Positions 41,276 to 54,600 of a stretch of 64,000 nt of DNA are shown here, in pieces (position 1 is the first letter of the stretch; each line of letters starts with the position of its first letter). The stretch is taken from assembly GCA_028564705.1 (NCBI GenBank), contig JAPXFQ010002814.1, forward strand, positions 1,922,001 to 1,986,000, in the 5' to 3' direction. The DNA is from Apricaphanius iberus. Its lineage: Eukaryota; Chordata; Actinopteri; Cyprinodontiformes; Aphaniidae. The position numbers were made by a program, and so were the translations under genes. The notes beneath the pieces were generated by a model. It was not told the DNA's origin and ran no database searches. It worked only from the letters and a program-made list of their open reading frames with translations.

Positions 41276-42134
41276 GTTTTTTTAACCCACACCCGTCGGA
41301 CGTAAGCGACTATATAATTCTCTGATGAAGCAAAACACATTTACCTGTTGTAGCCCGTTTATGAACTAAATCAGGACCTTCACAATAAAATAATGTTTTA
41401 TTTTTAGATGAGACTAAGATTGAGCTGTCGTGGGTGCCACAACCGAACACCTTACCAGTGTCAAGTATGGTGGTGGTAAACTAATGTATTTCGGTGTGTT
41501 TTGCTGTCAGTTGTGCTGTTGCATTGCAGAAAGTGGAAAGAATAATAAAGAAGAAAAACTATCTTAATATTATTTTGCTTGATCTCAAATAAACAGCTTC
41601 ATGACCAAAACCTGGTCATTCCTGGGTCTTCCAAAATGACATTCATGTTTTAGACTCAATAAGGCAGGATATTATCATTAGGTTTTTGGAATGGCCTTCC
41701 CACCTCTTTCTGTTTTTTGTCATCTACACTTAGAAGCCATTATCATAAGAAAAATTAAAGACTTATAAAAACTCTAATATTGCCATCATATAGAAGAACC
41801 CAGCCAGAGGCTTTATGGTGGCTAGAAAAAAAAAACATGCGGTTGAGATACCTACAACATTAAACAGACAAATAACCAGATAATAAATTAGAGAGTGTGT
41901 ATGAAATTGAGCTTGTACTGTATGTAGGCTATACATTTGCACATTGCTTAGAATAAATTCTAAGTTGTACATCCAGTTCTCAAGATAAAAACATACTAGA
42001 GATGTATGCTTTAAAACCATCCCACCAAATAAGTCCTCGAAAGTCCAGAAGTAATGGAAAATTCATGAGCTGGAATACAAGAGAATATGTGAACAAATTT
42101 CCCTGAGCAGCATTGTATTAAATCATTATTTTTT

Positions 42135-42135
42135 A

Positions 42136-42192
<57 letters not shown>

Positions 42193-42193
42193 C

Positions 42194-42266
<73 letters not shown>
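42135..42266. repeat. (ATT)n-(AAT)n palindrome
   Basis: About 57 bases of ATT repeat, then ATCAAT at the switch point, then about 70 bases of AAT repeat. The halves are reverse complements, so one strand can fold into a hairpin with a stem of about 55 bp and a tiny loop. Confidence 0.95.
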
Positions 42267-42267
<1 letters not shown>

Positions 42268-42437
42268 ATAATAAAATTATTGTATTAAATGTATAATATG
42301 ATAGTTCAGTGTTCATGTTCTTATAAACTATTCTTGTGTTTGCCTCGGGGGAAAAAAGGATTTTAGTTTAATTGAATTTTTATTTTTAATTATTTTCAAA
42401 CATATTTTTGAAGAATTATAGCAGTAATCGTAAATGT

Positions 42438-42803
42438 TATAAAAGTATTTATATAGAGTTGGGGACTGTAGCTGGACGTTAGGTCTTTATTTTGAAATCC
42501 TGCAGAGGAAACGCCATGCGTTATTACATCACACTTACCGGTGGCCGAGTTTTTGAACAAGAGCGAAAGGCTGGAAAGTGAGGAGAAGAAGAAAGCACCT
42601 GAATCTACACACCTGCAGCTCGTTAAGCTCTGATGGTCGCTAATGAGACATCTTTAATTGACCGCTGAAATGTAGCAAAAATTGAAAACAGCTCTTACAG
42701 GAAAACAACGGAGCTCCTCTCGGCTGTTTGGAAGTGAGTCGGGAATGAAATCTCATTTGCGACAACTTTGGGGAAATATGTAAGGAACAGATGAGGACGG
42801 AAA
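42438..42803 (+). promoter_or_regulatory. sgcz: Possible sgcz core promoter and 5' leader
   Basis: TATAAAAG at 42438-42445 could be a TATA box; after it come 358 bases to the ATG. If transcription starts nearby, the leader has several upstream AUGs, for example 42516-42581 (22 codons), 42633-42668 and 42791-42826, the last overlapping the main start. The position is inferred, not shown. Confidence 0.35.
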
Positions 42804-42842
42804 ATGGAGCAGTCGGCAACTCTTAATATAGAGAACCTCAAG
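42804..42842 (+). CDS. sgcz: sgcz coding exon 1
   Basis: ATG in good context (GAAAATGG, with A at -3 and G at +4), 13 codons, then the donor GTAAGG. The matching pattern of residues with human SGCZ (M-x-x-S-x-x-L-x-I-E-x-L-K) and phase 0 support it despite its small size. Confidence 0.88.
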
Positions 42843-45800
42843 GTAAGGTAATAATGGGGAAAGTGTCCTTCTGGTATTTTAGTCAGATGTGTGTTTTTAT
42901 TTTTTTTGAATGACAATTTTTAACGTGAATGAACATTTTATTATAATAACTTGCATATGATAAACTCGTATTGTATAAGTTTAATTTGTATGTATATTAA
43001 TTTTTTCTAAACATTTTTAAACTGTTAATATGTAAAATGCCTACATTCCTCATTTTTTATATTTGAGTTACAAACTAGTTTTCCAAACGCTTCTGCAACA
43101 GATGAACCTTCTACAATTTTTATTTTTTTATTTTATTTTTTTTAAATCTAATTAAGAATAGAATTTGTCTGCCTTCCTCCCTCCAGGCAGGAATAAAATT
43201 AATAGTAATCAAGGCACTTGAGCAACCATTTCAAGTAGCTTACCTGAAGTTTCTCAACGTATCTCTCTCTTGCAGCACACCCCATAGTGTATGCTTTCTC
43301 TTCTTCAAGAATCACAGTAATGTGACAGCCTATGAATATTCCGCCTGCATGCTTTCTCATTATCATTCCAGTCTGGTGAGGGGAGGCAGTAACCTCTGGG
43401 TACAGTATGTGCATCCCATCCTCCATGCTGCTGCAGTGCAAAGAAGAGGGAAAAAGGGAGGAAAAAATAATAAGAGCAGTTTTGTGTGTAAAATCGACAC
43501 AGCAGAGCCTCTGTTTGACTGAGCTCTCAGGTCCAGCTAATACACACGTGCGCACACACACACCCACAGCTGTGGGCTTACTGGTTCATGCTTATCAGTC
43601 AGGAAATCACCCCAGATAAAAAACCATCTCAGAGCTGATCCAACACTTTGTCTGCAAGTTTCTCTCCTGTCAGGTTTTATGAACCATGTGGTTTGTTAAG
43701 GACTCTAGGAATATAATTCCACATATGAAAAGTTAAACTTGATATTCTCTTCCAAATAAAAGTGAATAAAAAATAAAAATCTCCCTTGGCTTACTTTCCT
43801 TGAGGATGCAGCGTTCAGTATTACACATCCGCTGTGAATTTGGCCCGTGAATGCAAATGGAGGCTGTGCCTGCTGTCCAAAAGTGGCCCTATTGGTAGGG
43901 CCTGAGGGTTTCCAAGGGGATTAGTGAGCCGTAGGAGTTTACTGTGGGGAAATGTTTCTGTTTACATCACCAGTTTGTCTCTCCACCCCTATGCAATCAT
44001 CACACTGAAAATAACTGTTAGAGTTGTGTGTGTTTCTGAGACTTAATAGCTCTTGACTTTAATACACAGAGGTGCACAGAATGTTTTTATATTTTTTTTG
44101 TAGAGGCTTATTCTTAAAAGGCAGAAGTATTGTTCTGGAAAAAGCCTTTCTGATGTTTGGCCTTATTGGTTTCTAGGATTCTGCTGCGACCTTTTTGTTG
44201 TGCTGGACTTATTGGACATCAGTCATCTCTGCTGGTCCGACTCCCTCCGAGTCAAAAGAAGTGCACAGACTGCCATCTTTCCGTCCCTCTATCCATCAAT
44301 CAGCCATCCACCCAGAAAGGGCACTGCCTGCCAAACGATGAAGCCATTGTGACAAACTTCAGTGATTGTCGCACCAGCAGAGATGAAGGCGCCTGGGGGT
44401 TTGGGGGGGGGGGGGTTGGATTTCACATGTAAGATGGATTAGTATTGACAGCGGTAGCCTCTCCAAGCATGCTTGTCACATCAATGAGATGTAAAAAGTG
44501 TAACATCAAGGCAAGAGTAACCCACAGAGCAACGTAATTGGCTCTTCGAGTTGCAGTTGGTTGCAATCGGATCTCTTCTATTGGTGTTCCAAAATACAAA
44601 GCATTTCTAAACAAACTGTTTTAAAGGTAGCCTTGTGGGACTCCAGCGGCGTGTCCTTTTTTTGTTTTTTTGCTGATTAACATTAATAACTTAATTTTTT
44701 TTTTCATTATTTGGCTTCATGGCTATATTCTGCTGCCCCTGCAGTATGTCCTCACTTGATCAAAGCAACATGCAGACCATCATCCTCAACGATAATTGGT
44801 GAAGATGAGGCGCGCTGGCAGCGTGATGGGACTGCTGGGTAATTGCTGGCTCATTGGTGGCTTTAGCCAGTTGCAGGTGCAAGTTTTTAATAGTCAGAAC
44901 TCTTTGTTTCCCTGAAGCAAAAAAAGGAAAGTGCAAACATAAAAAGGATTAATGAGGCAGAGTTTTCAAAGTCTTGATTGTGCAGCCAGTCCACATTGAT
45001 CTTTTCAGAGCATCACCTACAGAGATGTTACGGTTTATTCCACCTCAAAGTGGCACGCTGCTGTGTAGGTGTTTGGTTTCTAATAATAGAAGGCGAGCGC
45101 AACAAGGACTGGATGGTAAATCATCTGTGTGGATTCTGACCCATCTATTTTTAATGTCGTGCCTGTTTTTTCAGAAGCTAAGGTTTCTTTTGTCAAAGGC
45201 CGTTGTGACTGCTTTAACAACTGCAGATGTGAGGACAGTTTTTATCACAGTCATGCATGTAGTAAAATGGCTGTTCTATAAATGACAGCTCTATTGCTTC
45301 TGTACTGCTGTTATCGTTTTTTTTCTAAGATCAAGATTTTAATTTAAGAATAAAACATAAAAATACACTAGAAAGTAAAAAAAGCAATTAAGTGTCATTA
45401 TTTACTCAAGGCAGGTCTAAACATATAAGTTTTGATTTAAAGCAGCTTTGCAGTTGTCGGGTTTGTTACAGAAAATGGGAGCATAGAACAGAAAGCTGCT
45501 TCTCAATGTTTGGTTCTAATTCTAGGGATGACTAGAGTTTGAGGACCTGGGGGGTCGGTATGGTGATAACAGGTTTTTGAAATTTATATTTTCGAGCTAA
45601 GCCATTCAACAATTTATATACTAGTAAGAGTATTTCAAAGTCTGTTCTCTGAGCTACAGGGAGCCAGGACTTTAGAACTTGGGTGATGTGCTCTACTTTC
45701 CTCGCTCTAATGAGGACGTGAGCAACAGCGTTCTGGATCAGCTGCAGCTGTTTGACATTTTAGGTAGACCTGTAAAGACGCTGTTGCAGTAATCAAACAG

Positions 45801-46284
45801 ACTAAAGATAGGGTTAGGGTTATTCCATGGAGGTTTTTATTTTTTATTTTTTTATTTTTTTTTTTTTACGAAGGTACCCCCCAGTTACGTTTGCCTGTAA
45901 TTTTGAAATAATTCAAACCATGACTGTGCAAATAAGGACTCCTACCACAAATCAGCATAGCAGATTAAACACAATTCCAATATGGGTAAACTTCAACAAA
46001 TATGCTTAACCGCTATTAACACTCTCCTGGCATTTGCATTCAACAATAAACAGAAAAACTCCCCTCTTGCAGCAAGGAAGAGGGGGGGGCAGACGCTGAA
46101 CTTTCAAATAGCGTCGGAAATCTGAGTTCAGAGGATGGGATATTTCAGGTTGCAGTGGGAAAAAGATACTGCAACTTACAAACATAGAAAAATGTGGGCT
46201 TTTTTACGTTTATTTACTCATATATGGCAGCAATGGGCACGCCAGCATGTAGTAGGGCTGGGAAATTAATCGATATTTTAATTG

Positions 46285-46323
<39 letters not shown>

Positions 46324-48657
46324 CTCGACCACAAATTTTAATTATGCCAACTGACCAATCCGGTTGTCTCACTGCCTTGTTGTCAAGCTAACTGGACAAT
46401 GGAGTCGCAGAAAAAACATGTACTTAACAGCAGGAGGCCAATGCTGGTAGGTAAAATGAGTGCAATGTCAAGAGTGTACAACTGGTGAATAAATTTGAGG
46501 GATAATGGACAACAGAAGATGATAAAGATGACTGACCACAATGACCTTTTGGAAAGAAGGCATGGTGAGCTCAGTAGTTTGGAAATGGTTTGAATATTTC
46601 AGAGAGGACAACAGCCAGACTAAACAAATCTATAAAATATGCTGACGGACCGTTTCAACAAAGTTAGGTAATACAACCAATCTATTTAATCACTTAAGGT
46701 CCTGTCATGTCTCAGAGTACAAAGAGACTCATGCAGTTTTGAAGTGATGTTAGCAATACAACAGTAGCAGGATGCATGTTCTCAATGTAACATTGTGGAA
46801 GGCTATAATAGAATATTTGATTGTAGAAGTCGCCCTTTCAATATAATGGAAATTATCATGATTTTTATTTTCATAATTGCCCAGCCCTAGCGTGTAGCCT
46901 CTCGGAAATACTACTTTTTAATACTGCACCAAGTAAGTGTTTTACTTTTGTCTGAAATATTAAACTGAAGCTGACCTTAAAATCTGCAAGATTGATGGTA
47001 ATGCTTATTAATGGAATTGGTTTTATAAAAAGTGGAGTTAATATAAAAAAATTTCAATACTAAAGGCAAAAGATTGGGTTTAGAGGCCAAAAATGCTGTT
47101 TCGGACATCTCTAATTTCAATGATCTCACTGCCATGCGGAATCCCAGTTGTAGTCTGAGCAGGACTTTCACTCTGTCCTTGACAGAACTTGATACTGCAA
47201 ACATGTTTCGCATTTGTGCAATTTGGAAACACACAAACAAAATGACCAAGTGGTCTAAGTTCAGCTTCCACAGGCTCCCTTTCACCAGACTACAGCTGCA
47301 ACGGCGGACGGTTTCAATGTCATTGAACTTGCCAGCTGGTCTAAATTGGAAATGTTTGGCTTAAAATCCTGTTTACAAACTCCAGAAGACTACAGCAAAG
47401 CACCTCTGTGGTCCTTTGTGAGCTGATATTCGCACTTTAGTTTATATTTTAGTTTCTCCAAGCCATATTTTGTACTCTCTGGAAGCCACGTGTTGCCATT
47501 CTGTGACATCACTTCACAGGCCAGGCCAATCAGTGGCTCTCACTATGTAGGTAGGAGTTATATCACCTTACTGGTCCAATCAGTCAATTAGTGTGTTTGG
47601 TTGCCTCGGCTGCTTTGGACTAAGGAGGTTGTCAGGAAAAACGGGGTCGGCTCGGCCCAGACTAAGATGAGGAAACTACGATTACCTGTTGGTTTAAAAT
47701 TTGAAGGAATCTAAAGTTTTAACTATATAGTTCTTGTAAAGGTTTTCTTACACCCGTTGGCACTGGATGTCATTCCATTTCTTTGTCCAAATCCAACAGT
47801 TGAATGCTCAAAGGCCGGATTTGTCGGCTGATTAGGTCACAGGGCTGGGACTAGACCTGTCTAAATGTGGCTGACTCCGGCCTTCTATTCCCTGATTTAA
47901 AAGGGCGGATACGGTGTATCCTTCACTGGTCTAAATATCCCAAGATGCATTGTGGAAGCAACATGGCAGACGAAGCACCAGGTGAACCAGAAGAGGGGCA
48001 CAGTTTTAGATGCAAGTATATTAAAATCTGGCTGTTCAAAAAAATTTAACGTGGTTGTGGTGTCTGCCGTCTGTTGACATAGACATGTATTTTAACCATC
48101 GCTCGTAAACGAGCTTGTATGGTAGTTTAATGGTTTCCCATTTATATATAGCTAATTTAGTCTTTTGTAAGTAAAGTTAGGAGAAATTGCCTTTACTGGG
48201 GCAAAATCGTGCCAGAGGAAGAATAAATCCAGTTACACACCTTATGCTTTTAGGACTCTTAAGCCTGAAACGACACCGAACCTGTGATCTCTTGTTCTGC
48301 TGTGAAATCCACATCTCTGCATTCATGAATCAAGACAGTTGTCATGATCTTTATTTTCTAAACGAGGAACATTTTGATGTATTTGCAGAGGAAAATGGTC
48401 CCTAGCTTAAAAACAAGAGAAACTAATGTAGGTCTATGTGCAAAGAACACAAATTATGGCTGATCTCTTTAATAAATGTACTTTTTTTTTTTTTTTTTTT
48501 TTAAAGGTTGCTCTTTTTGTAAACTGCTTATTGATTTCCTATTTAGGACATGGAGCAGCAAAACGAGACAGACTATGTCCACACGTAGCTGGGTATCTCA
48601 CAAAACGGAGATATTTTTCTACGGTTTGGCCTGTCATCCACACGTAAGTGTGGATGG

Positions 48658-48692
<35 letters not shown>

Positions 48693-51600
48693 GAGCAGAG
48701 GAAAATCTTTGTTTAAAAAAAAAAACTATAAAAAAAAAAAACTATAAAAAAAAAAAAACCCCGGCTACGTGTGGACATGGTCTGAGAGCAGGGAGTGGAT
48801 AGATGGACTGTTCTGTTTCTCAATTTATGGTTTGCAGAGAGGGTCAGGGCAGCTTCTTCACACTGTCCACTTCATGATTCATCATCAGGGTTTACAGGCT
48901 GGCTCAATTAAAGGCTTCCACATCACTAAGACTTGTTCAAAAGACATGTTTGTCCCACCAAAGAGCACCGCAGATTCCCAGCAGCGTTGTCCTCAAGCAC
49001 ATCCCCAGGGGCCACTATCACCAGCACTCAGGCAGCTGTGGAGACGAGTGGACACTGTTAGGCAATGGTGTTAAAACAGATCGGTTATTGTTGCAGTGGT
49101 TGTTTATAAAAATCTGTTCAGTTTATTTAAAACCAATTTGCAACACACCGCTTGGTAAATAAAATAAAATGTGTGTGTATATATATATATATATTGAATC
49201 AGAATATACTTTATTGATCCCAAAGTGAAACTTGTGTGTATATATACAAAATTTTACAGCTCACAAAGAATTTTTAAGTTCAACTGATTACAAAATGTTA
49301 CATGTATACATTTGATCAATTCTCCTTCCATTGCATAAATTACATGAAAATATCTTTAGTAATCTGTAGATTAAATAAAATTACTTCACCTGAATATGTC
49401 CTTTCCGTCAAATATTTACAACATGCTGCAGACAGTATAACTGTTGTAGCTCCTCTGCAATTAAAGGTAGATAAAATACTCTTTCTTGCTTTACCAGTCA
49501 GCTTGGCATTGTCATGGTTGCTAGGCGACAGGACGTTTGGTGAGGTGGGGTCGGGAATTCTTCTGAAAGCTAGACCGTCCATATTCACAGCAGCTAACAT
49601 CCAGTCTACCTGGTCGACGAAAGACCCAGCCCACATAGATCGGGTCCTTCGAAGAATCCTGCCCCTGAATTTGGACATAGCCCATCCTCTCCTTTATGGT
49701 TGTGATTATCTGTAACATAAAGTAGTGACTAAAAGCTGAGTACATGTATTTGAATCAGGAAAAGCGGAAGTTTTAAAGATGTAGCTTTATGTGTGCATTA
49801 AAAGTGTGGGCAAGTGATCACAGAAACCACTTGTGCTGGGAATGGTGGGTTATCAAAATTTGTAAGTGATGGCGTTTCCCCTGGCAACAGTGTAGGGAGT
49901 GAATTTAAGCAGCTGGTTAGTTTACTAAAATACTGTTTTTAAAGCTGTCTTTTCTTGAAAACGTTTGCACCAGGATGTATATTGAACCTGTAGAGTACTT
50001 TTAAGTTTGAAAATCATCGAACACTAAACCTTGTGACACTAAACCTTGCGACTTTTAGGACCCTGTCCCTTAGCTGCAACACCAGTTAAATTGGAATCAC
50101 TGACATTTCTAGGCCAATGATGTGGCTCATTTGTACTTGCTGCCAAGCCACATCTATTTGTGAGACATCTGCCACCACTTCCAAATATGACCGAAAGTGT
50201 TCATCCATAGAAACAGCCTCTTAGAGAGTGGATAAAGCTTGTGAAGAGGTTTGTTTGATGTGCCCAGCTGTATTGTTGTTCCTCCTGTTCAGAGGTTATT
50301 ACAATTCACTTCAGTGCTTTGTAAAAGCATTCACTCACTTGGATCGTTTTCACACATTGACAGCTTATAAAGACAAACTTCAATCAATGGTATTTAGAAT
50401 TTTACATGATGGTCCAGCACAAAGTTGCTGCTGTGAAATACAAGGAAAAGAATAGTTTTCCTTTAATCTTTTCATGAATAGGCATCAGAAGCAAATATCA
50501 GAAAGTACATCAAACTTTTTTTTTTTCAAAAATACCTGCTAAGTTTTGCTGAGTTTGACCTAGGGCTGGACTATATAGAAAGAGCATATTGATAAAGGAA
50601 TATTCATATTGATCGATGTCAATAAATATCACATTTAAAAAACCTATTTTAAGTGCCTCCCTGGTCATTTTTTTTAATTCAATGAACAAATTTTAACTAA
50701 ATTAATTTTTCTAACACTTTCTATCATAACTAAGTTTGTAAGACACAAACAAATCAAGAGACTTGAGTAACATCAGTAAATACAAAGAAAAGTAATCTTA
50801 TTTACCATTAAAATATATACACTACAGGTTAAAAGTTTTAGAACAACCCAATTTTTCCAGTTATTTATTGCAATTTAAGCAGTTGAAGTCAATGAATAGC
50901 TTGAAATGATACAAAGGTAAGTGGTGAACTGCCAGAAGTTAAAAAAAAAAGAGCAAGGTTACCCAAAACTGAAAAATAGTGTAGTTATACTAAATTGCCT
51001 TTTTTTTTTTTTAAGGCAACATAAAATGGGTTAACAATTTAAAGTTTTGACTTTGCTGAATTACTTACAAACCCCCTCTGTCTGTATAAAAGCAGTGTTG
51101 GAACACACTGTGGTACCATACCCTCGTCAGCATCTGTTGAACGTGTATTGTACTGCAGCAAGTAGTATGTTACCACAAAAATGACAAGGAAAAAGGAAAT
51201 TATCAATAGACATGCGAGAGATCATCAAAACATTTCCTACAGAGAAATCGCAATGGCAGACAAGGTGTCCGTGAGTATGGTGTTCTTCGCCATCAAAAGG
51301 CACTCAAACTGGGGTAAACTCTGACAGGAAGAGGTCTGGTAGACCCAAAGGCACAACTGAAACAGAGGACAATTTCCTGAGAGTTAACAGCTTGTGTGAT
51401 ATGTGGCTCACAGGACAACTGCTTCAAGCACAGCTCAATAGTGGTCGTGGTAAGCAAGTCTTAGTTTCAACTGTGAAGACAAGACTTCAAGCTGAAGGTT
51501 TGACAGGTCGAATTGCAGCAAGAAAGCCATTGTTAAGACCTCAGAACAAGAAAAAAGAGGCTTGTCTGGGCCTTGATACACCGACATTTGACTACTGAAG

Positions 51601-54600
51601 AGTGGAACAAGGTATTATGGACTGATGAATCAAATTTTGAAACTTTTGGTTCAAAATGCAGGATCTTTGTACGTCGAGTCGGCGATAGGATGGTTCCACA
51701 GTGTGTGGCATCGACTGTCAAACATGCAGGAGGAAGTGTGATGGTCTGGGGCTGTTTTGCTGGATCCAGGGTCGGTGACTTGCACAGAGTGAGAGGCACA
51801 TTGAATCAAAACGGGTATTGCAGCACAATGCAATACCCTCTGGGATGCGCCTGGATGGTCAGGGGTTCATCCTTCAGGAGGATAATGACCCAAAACACAA
51901 GTCCAAGCTGTGCCAGAACTACCTGAGGAAAAAAGGACAAGATGGTAAGCTTGAAAACATGGAGTGGCCAGCACAGTCTCCAGATTTAAACCCCATCGAG
52001 CTGGTTTGGGATTAACTTGGAAAAAAAAGAGTGAAAGAAATGCAACCTAAGAGTGCCACGCATTTATGGGAACTTCTACAACAGATGTGGGAAGAACTTA
52101 CTAAAGAATATTTGCTTTCTATTGTAGAAAGAATGTGTTCAGCTGTGATATCTGCCAAAGGTGACTACTTCGAGTCAAATTTTTAGAATACATTTTATTC
52201 TACAAATTGATTCCATTATTTCTTTTTTTTAAACTCTAGTTTCTTATTTGTTCTAAGCTTTCATTTCAAAATGTAATGGATCAAACTGACTAAATTTCAA
52301 TGAGAAACTGGAAACTTATGTTCTAAAACTTTTGACTGAGTGTATATAGTTAGTAATTTAAAGGCTTATTTTTTGAAAACTATTATATTTGCATCTCACC
52401 TGGGATGGGTGGGGAAGGGAACGATGAGAACCCCAATGTGTGTGTGGATGTCTGAGTAACTTTGTGAATTTCTATTATTATAGTTTTGTTGTATTTATTT
52501 TTGGTAATATTGTATTGTTATTTTGACTGGGGTCGATCCTCCCTTAAATGTAAACGTGAAGCGTTTTTCGCTTCTGAGGACCGGAAGCAGATCCGAGGGG
52601 ACATTTTAAAAGCCGCAGGTGTTAGCACCTGGGTACGTTTCCTGTGTCTCTCTGTAACAGATTTACAGGGAGGGGGGAGTCCTGCTTAAGACAGCTGATC
52701 GTATGACTTTATTTGGTTTATGATCACTATGTTTAGTGTTTTAGTGCGTGGAGAATCTGTTAAAAAACGGGACACAACCTTTACCTGGGCCACTGAAAGA
52801 TTTATCGAACAACTTCCTCCAATGCTCCCTTGCTGTGACATCTGAGCACGGAAAAGTTACGGCTCAATGGTTCACTTGGGGACTATCAAAAAATTCTGTT
52901 TCAGCTCAAATCTGTTAATCCTTTTTGTGGTTTCAAAAGGAGAGGGATGGTTGACAGAGCTGCCTGGGCCAGCGTTAATAAATAGTTTGGAGTAAGTAAT
53001 TGTTTTATTAAGCTACCTGATAGGCTACAATGAAAAAAGAAGGGGAAACTTTTTCCTATCGAACTTTATTATCAACCCTTTTTCTCTATCGCACCACACG
53101 TCTATCAATAAATAAAACTGATTATGCAAATTTGGTGTGAACAAGTTGTTGAAAACCTCTTCCTAGAAATTGCAATTAATATACCAAGGGGGTTAGGGGG
53201 GAGAAGCTCTGTCATCCAGAGGGGGCTCAGAGTAGAGCCGCTGCTCCTCCACATCGAGAGGAGCCAGTTGAGGTGGCTCGGGCATCTGGTCAGGATGCCT
53301 CCTGGACGCCTCCCTGGTGAGGTGTTCTGGGCACGTCCCACCGGGAGGAGGCCCAGGGAAAGACCCAGGACTCACTGGAGGGATTATGTCTCCCAGCTGG
53401 CCTGGGAACGCCTCGGGATTCCTCCCGAGGAGTTGGCCCAAGTAGCCGGGGAGAGGGAGGTCTGGGTCTCTTTGCTTAGGCTACTGCCCCCGCGACCCGA
53501 CCCCGGATAAGCGGAAGCTGATGGATGGATGGATACTAAGGGGGACACCCAACACACAGATATGTGCTGTTGCAGTTTTCATGCAGGTAGGCTGTCCAGG
53601 TACAGTCAGCGCTTTAGATAAAAGTAACGGTGCTGTGTTCCATCCTAATTAAGTAGAAATCTGCATCAGGTTCTGCTGATCAGCTTATTTCTTAAATCAG
53701 ACACTAGAAAGTAATGAGATGTTTATTTTTTTACAAACTCTCCAACCCATGCTGTGGCAGCAGCTGTCCGTGCTTTGCAATATGTCACTCATTCTACAAC
53801 TTGTATCACCCCTCAGATTTCATAGTGGTTACAGGTGCATTACAGGTTGATCACATTATGGGATATTCGTTGTTCCAATTTGTGGTCTAATGGCGCTCTA
53901 CATAGGCTGCACAGTGGTTAGCACTTTTGCTTTGCAGCAAGAAGGTTGTGGGTTTGTATCCTTGCCCAGGGTTGCAAAGGATTGCACTTTAGTTTACTTT
54001 CTAAACTACAGACGTGGCTCCTCTTTTTGGAATTAGTTCCTCTGGGTCAGCTTTGTGTGCTTCACTCTGACAGCTCTTGTCAGCAGCCATACTATGTTCA
54101 AAACGGTACTTTTGGCCGAGTGGAAAGTAATTGCAAGAACATCCTACTGAAGCTACTTATTTCAGAGGATACCAATTGAAATCCCCCAGACAATGTTTGA
54201 TAAGTTGGACAAAATTTTCGCTATCGTCATAAGGTTCAAACAGCGGCCAAGAATTGGACTCAAAACCCTGAAGCTGCCCAAGATGAGGGGAGGCGTCAAT
54301 TTACTGGTCTGTTCAGACCGGCTGTGTCAGCGTCAGCAGCGTCAAGATTACATGTTAAGTTTACGGTTCAGGCCATTGGAGGAGCGTTGCAGTCTCTGCG
54401 GCGCTTTGTGAGCGTTGGCTCTGTCAACTTTTCAAGCTTTTCCTGCATTTCAAGCTTCAAAGCTCATAACAGTAGCAACGCAGAAGTTGACACTTGACGC
54501 AGAACGGCAACCAATCAGAGCGTCCCACTGTAGTAATGTTGCCCGACGCTGCCTAGCCAACCATGATTCGCTAGTGTTGAAAACAGCCAGCAGAGAAAGG

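Larger units (their letters stand above)
39327..42803. promoter_or_regulatory. Intergenic space between divergent dctn6 and sgcz
   Basis: The two start codons are 3.5 kb apart and point away from each other. dctn6's promoter should lie just above 39326 and sgcz's within a few hundred bases of 42803. Between them are AT-rich DNA, a repeat between two (AAT)n tracts (40457-40679), a decayed repeat with poly-T (40684-40937), a (GT)n tract and the palindrome at 42135-42266. No CpG-rich block is apparent. Confidence 0.5.

Noticed and set aside
42011..42316. 101-codon ORF of Ile and Asn runs
   Set aside because: Translation of the (ATT)n/(AAT)n palindrome, not a protein.
43199..43567. 122-codon minus-strand ORF in sgcz intron 1
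   Set aside because: No recognisable domain; the opposite strand is open over much of the same span.
49302..49715. Overlapping ORFs of 137 (plus) and 112 (minus) codons
   Set aside because: Neither shows a known domain, and both strands being open at once points to chance or to an unassigned repeat. Not called a gene.
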